Below, piece after piece: positions 62,701-64,000 of a stretch of 64,000 nt of DNA. The translations under genes were made by a program, and so were the position numbers. Positions within the stretch are counted from its first letter, which is position 1. Each line of letters starts with the position of its first letter. Origin of the DNA: Amyelois transitella (lineage: Eukaryota; Arthropoda; Insecta; Lepidoptera; Pyralidae); contig NC_083536.1 of assembly GCF_032362555.1 (NCBI RefSeq), positions 7,068,001 to 7,132,000 of the forward strand, read 5' to 3'. Under the pieces are notes generated by a model. That model was given only the letters and a program-made list of their open reading frames with translations, was not told the origin of the DNA and searched no databases.

Positions 62701-63384
62701 AGGTTTTTCGAATTTGCAATAATTGTAATCATCAAGGTCGTGTACTGTGGTATTTATTTTGTCTAATTTTATTTCTTTATTCGTAGTATTTAAAATTAAG
62801 ATAGGTATTTTTCCATCAATAGGTTTGGCAATAGTGCTAGCGATAAATACTCCTTCATTTAATTCTTTAGCACAAACTACACAATCTTTATTTATGTTAC
62901 ATCTCACATATACAATAGATTCTGAACGTGGTGTTAATGTGTAACATGACTTATTCTTTAATTTTAACGTTATTAATTTGCGATTATTCAATGCAATCGA
63001 AATTGTATCTGTTTCATAATTAAGTATGGCTTTATTTTTGTATAAGAAATCATGTCCAAGAATGCCTGTTGTAATACATGGTAAGGAATTGAAAACATAA
63101 ACCTTTTGAGTAATAACGTCATTCCCTAATTGTAATCGTAAATAAGTATATCCTATTGCTTTTATATTACCTCCAATTCCACAGATTTGTAAATCACTAA
63201 AATGCATTTTTATGTTATGTTTCTTAATATATTCATATTTAATTGCTGATATCGTGGCTCCTGAGTCAATCAACCAAGTGTTTAAGTTACCATTACAATA
63301 TAACTCTATAGTCATTGAATTGCCGACTGTAAATATGTGATTATTATTCACGAAAAAACTCATCAAGTTGTAAATTCTCTTCAC
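59704..63384 (-). CDS. gypsy pol polyprotein, 1226 codons, uninterrupted
   Basis: Protease with WLIDSGATISAI (Asp40-Ser-Gly) and GILGHDFL. RT at about 290-480: WRLVIDYRKLN, LPMGLKISPGAF and active site FVYLDDIVVFG (447-452). RNase H begins near 595 (LQTDASGYAIGAVLS, HFKIKTDHKPLIYLF, ADALSRT). Integrase has an HHCC region (SGHAGIKRMYNNIKRRYFW, CSKCQKEK) and a DDE core: Asp in FLDVVGPL, Asp in TTDRGSEFTS, Glu in GALENTHKSL. No stops. The first in-frame ATG is at 63363 (MSFFVNNNHIF). The frame overlaps gag by 41 nt. Confidence 0.95.
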   Translation of the reverse strand: MKRIYNLMSFFVNNNHIFTVGNSMTIELYCNGNLNTWLIDSGATISAIKYEYIKKHNIKMHFSDLQICGIGGNIKAIGYTYLRLQLGNDVITQKVYVFNSLPCITTGILGHDFLYKNKAILNYETDTISIALNNRKLITLKLKNKSCYTLTPRSESIVYVRCNINKDCVVCAKELNEGVFIASTIAKPIDGKIPILILNTTNKEIKLDKINTTVHDLDDYNYCKFEKPNEINADRVKTLFTQLNFNHLNTEEKKELNKICAKYADVFQLPNDKLTVTTLCKQSIQLKPNIDPVYTKNYRLPQTQKKELDKQIDKMLKDGIIEPTRSEWSSPVLLVPKKVDPSGEKKWRLVIDYRKLNDRIQDDKFPLPNITEILDSLSGSIYFSHLDLFSGYYQQELEKESRKFTAFCSGQYQMTRLPMGLKISPGAFSRMITLAMSGLTYEKCFVYLDDIVVFGRNLENHNSNLISVLERLRKVNLKLNPVKCEFLKKELLYLGHVVTAEGILPDPGKIEAIRNYPTPNNEKEVKSFVALANYYRKFIPKFAEKAYPLTQLSKKNIKFHWDKNCQNAFCSLKKAISSPPVLQYPNFSENNEFILQTDASGYAIGAVLSNNDDRPIAFASRNLNKSELNYATIEKELLAIVWAIKYFRPYLYGTHFKIKTDHKPLIYLFNMKDPSSRLTKFRLLLEEYDFTVEYIKGKENIVADALSRTKITVKDLKEMNECINVMTRAMRNRMAKQSSQNMNQENNCRTDHPKVVDINSKINGCVELRFLNVTELRKIKALMRSKNYDIQELGNFTYVKNQNTLYIKPLSSEQKVRDTLVKELGIACEKWKINQITVIKDNNNKMIVEKLANKIKNDVNWTSPQLCILKNVSRVENKDDKKVILNDFHLLPTSGHAGIKRMYNNIKRRYFWIGLEDDIKNFVKKCSKCQKEKFSLYTKEPMTITTTASTAFQKIFLDVVGPLDTDTKNFSYILTLQCDLTKYIEAYPLVTKGSKEIAETLVSNFILRYGVPEMITTDRGSEFTSTIFQEVCKLLQIKKNTSTAYHHQSIGALENTHKSLGAYLRIQTDNNPEHWSKWLPFWCFAYNTSVHTETKFTPFELVFGKKCNLPSNLTSQIEPLYNHENYPMELRYRLQISQRDARENLIKSKIVRKEKYDKYIKPTVYKPNDDILIRNENRNKFTSIFSGPYKVVRELSPNVEIIKNGKIDVVHKNRTKRYIPDTNCTS

Positions 63385-64000
63385 TATTTATATTACCTGA
63401 TGTACTACTAAGCATGTTAATATTTCCCGTATTTTTATATGTATTTTGATGATTGCTCCTATTGTTTTGATATCTATTGATACCTCTATTAATACCTCTA
63501 TTGTATCCACTTGAAGTATTTCTTCCCCGGAAACTTTTTGATGCGTTATAACCTCGTTGAAATTTCTGGTTATAGCGCATATTATTACTGTTATTTCGAT
63601 TTGTAGTAGTATTGAATGTCTTATAATAATTTCCCCTGAAATTACCTCTCTGTTGATTATTGCCTACTGCATGACGATAGGTTCCTCTATGTGTGTTATT
63701 ACGATAGAATAAACTTACACCTTCAGGTGCTCCTGGTGCAGTTGTTTCTTCATCTACTGCTGCCTGAATGGCATCTTTAAGGGAGTCAAAATTTCTAGCT
63801 GCGATTATGGTGCTAATCCTACGATTTCGCAACCCATCAGCAAATTTTTTAATTGCCATTTTCTCATTAATTGCTCTTAATGTTTTATAGTCATCGGAAT
63901 TACCATTGGCTTGTGCAATTGTTAATTTAACGAAAAGTTCCGATAATTCTTGTCCAAATTCGGAAATAGATACACTATTTTGTCTTGCGTTATGTAATTT
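63344..64000 (-). CDS. gypsy gag, C-terminal part
   Basis: Open from the window edge: ISEFGQELSELFVKLTIAQA, KKFADGLRNRRISTIIAARNF, then an Asn/Arg/Gly-rich tail (NRNNSNNMRYNQ, RGINRGINRYQNNR) ending EENLQLDEFFRE at 63344. There is a capsid-like region but no CCHC zinc knuckle; the basic NRG-rich tail probably takes over RNA binding. Pol lies one base forward of this frame. Confidence 0.85.
   Translation of the reverse strand, partial: KLHNARQNSVSISEFGQELSELFVKLTIAQANGNSDDYKTLRAINEKMAIKKFADGLRNRRISTIIAARNFDSLKDAIQAAVDEETTAPGAPEGVSLFYRNNTHRGTYRHAVGNNQQRGNFRGNYYKTFNTTTNRNNSNNMRYNQKFQRGYNASKSFRGRNTSSGYNRGINRGINRYQNNRSNHQNTYKNTGNINMLSSTSGNINSEENLQLDEFFRE

Larger units (their letters stand above)
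59294..64000 (-). mobile_element. Ty3/gypsy element, intact pol, running off the right edge
   Basis: Minus strand: gag (from beyond 64000 to 63344), pol (63384-59704), a purine-rich GGTGGAGA and an LTR from TGTAGTATAGG at 59629. The other LTR lies outside the window. The end of the LTR near 59294 is an estimate. Domain order protease-RT-RNase H-integrase fixes the superfamily. Confidence 0.9.

Overview
The window is about 64 kb of insect DNA, most probably from a moth or butterfly. It consists almost entirely of transposable elements inserted into one another. The lepidopteran call is an inference. It rests on RTE retroposons and a matching SINE that both end in (TATG)n, Jockey elements with short tandem tails, Helitron ends of the type common in moths, a TTAA-flanked piggyBac, and low GC content. 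I see no rRNA or tRNA gene, no CRISPR array and no bacterial-type gene. Nearly every long reading frame is a transposase, gag/pol, endonuclease or reverse transcriptase. The one candidate non-transposon locus is a small two-exon gene at 35,793-36,246, with a broken paralogue 1.5 kb upstream.

Layout. 1-5.6 kb: a PHD-finger ORF split by a SINE; a CsRn1-like Ty3/gypsy element broken by Jockey and RTE fragments; an R1-type fragment; and an inverted-repeat element holding a second SINE. 5.6-9.85 kb: a Ty1/copia element with two LTRs, inserted into a deleted Jockey copy. 10.7-12.3 kb: a CR1/Jockey-type RT fragment. 12.3-22.4 kb: a minus-strand Jockey element (ORF1 and ORF2) split by a 6-kb MULE/Foldback-like DNA transposon with 580-bp terminal inverted repeats and an 8-bp target duplication; an RTE fragment with a perfect 10-bp target duplication sits inside that transposon. 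22.7-30 kb: a solo BEL LTR, an intact mariner, a plus-strand Jockey and a decayed hAT. 30.7-39.2 kb: a Helitron holding an intact piggyBac, the small gene pair, and a Tc1-like transposase gene whose intron holds another Helitron. 39.4-45.7 kb: a deleted BEL/Pao whose 3' LTR is split by a gypsy element that has lost RT and RNase H. 46-52.9 kb: an intact hAT gene whose 3-kb intron holds an intact pogo-like element with a PHD finger, followed by a broken Tc1-like copy. 53-59.3 kb: an SR-rich gag-like ORF, an unrecognised retroelement and a second copy of the same Tc1-like repeat. 59.3-64 kb: a gypsy element with an intact 1226-codon pol, running off the right edge.

How the parts relate. The genes do not form a host pathway; the window is a record of successive insertions that can be ordered by nesting and target duplications. 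Possibly autonomous copies by ORF integrity are mariner (23.1-24.4 kb), piggyBac (30.8-33.2 kb), pogo-PHD (48.5-51.1 kb) and the right-hand gypsy. The most unusual protein is the MULE-like transposase at 16.2-19.2 kb. Its C-terminal half carries the Cys box and the Gly-His-Tyr box of a ubiquitin-specific-protease-like (C19) peptidase.
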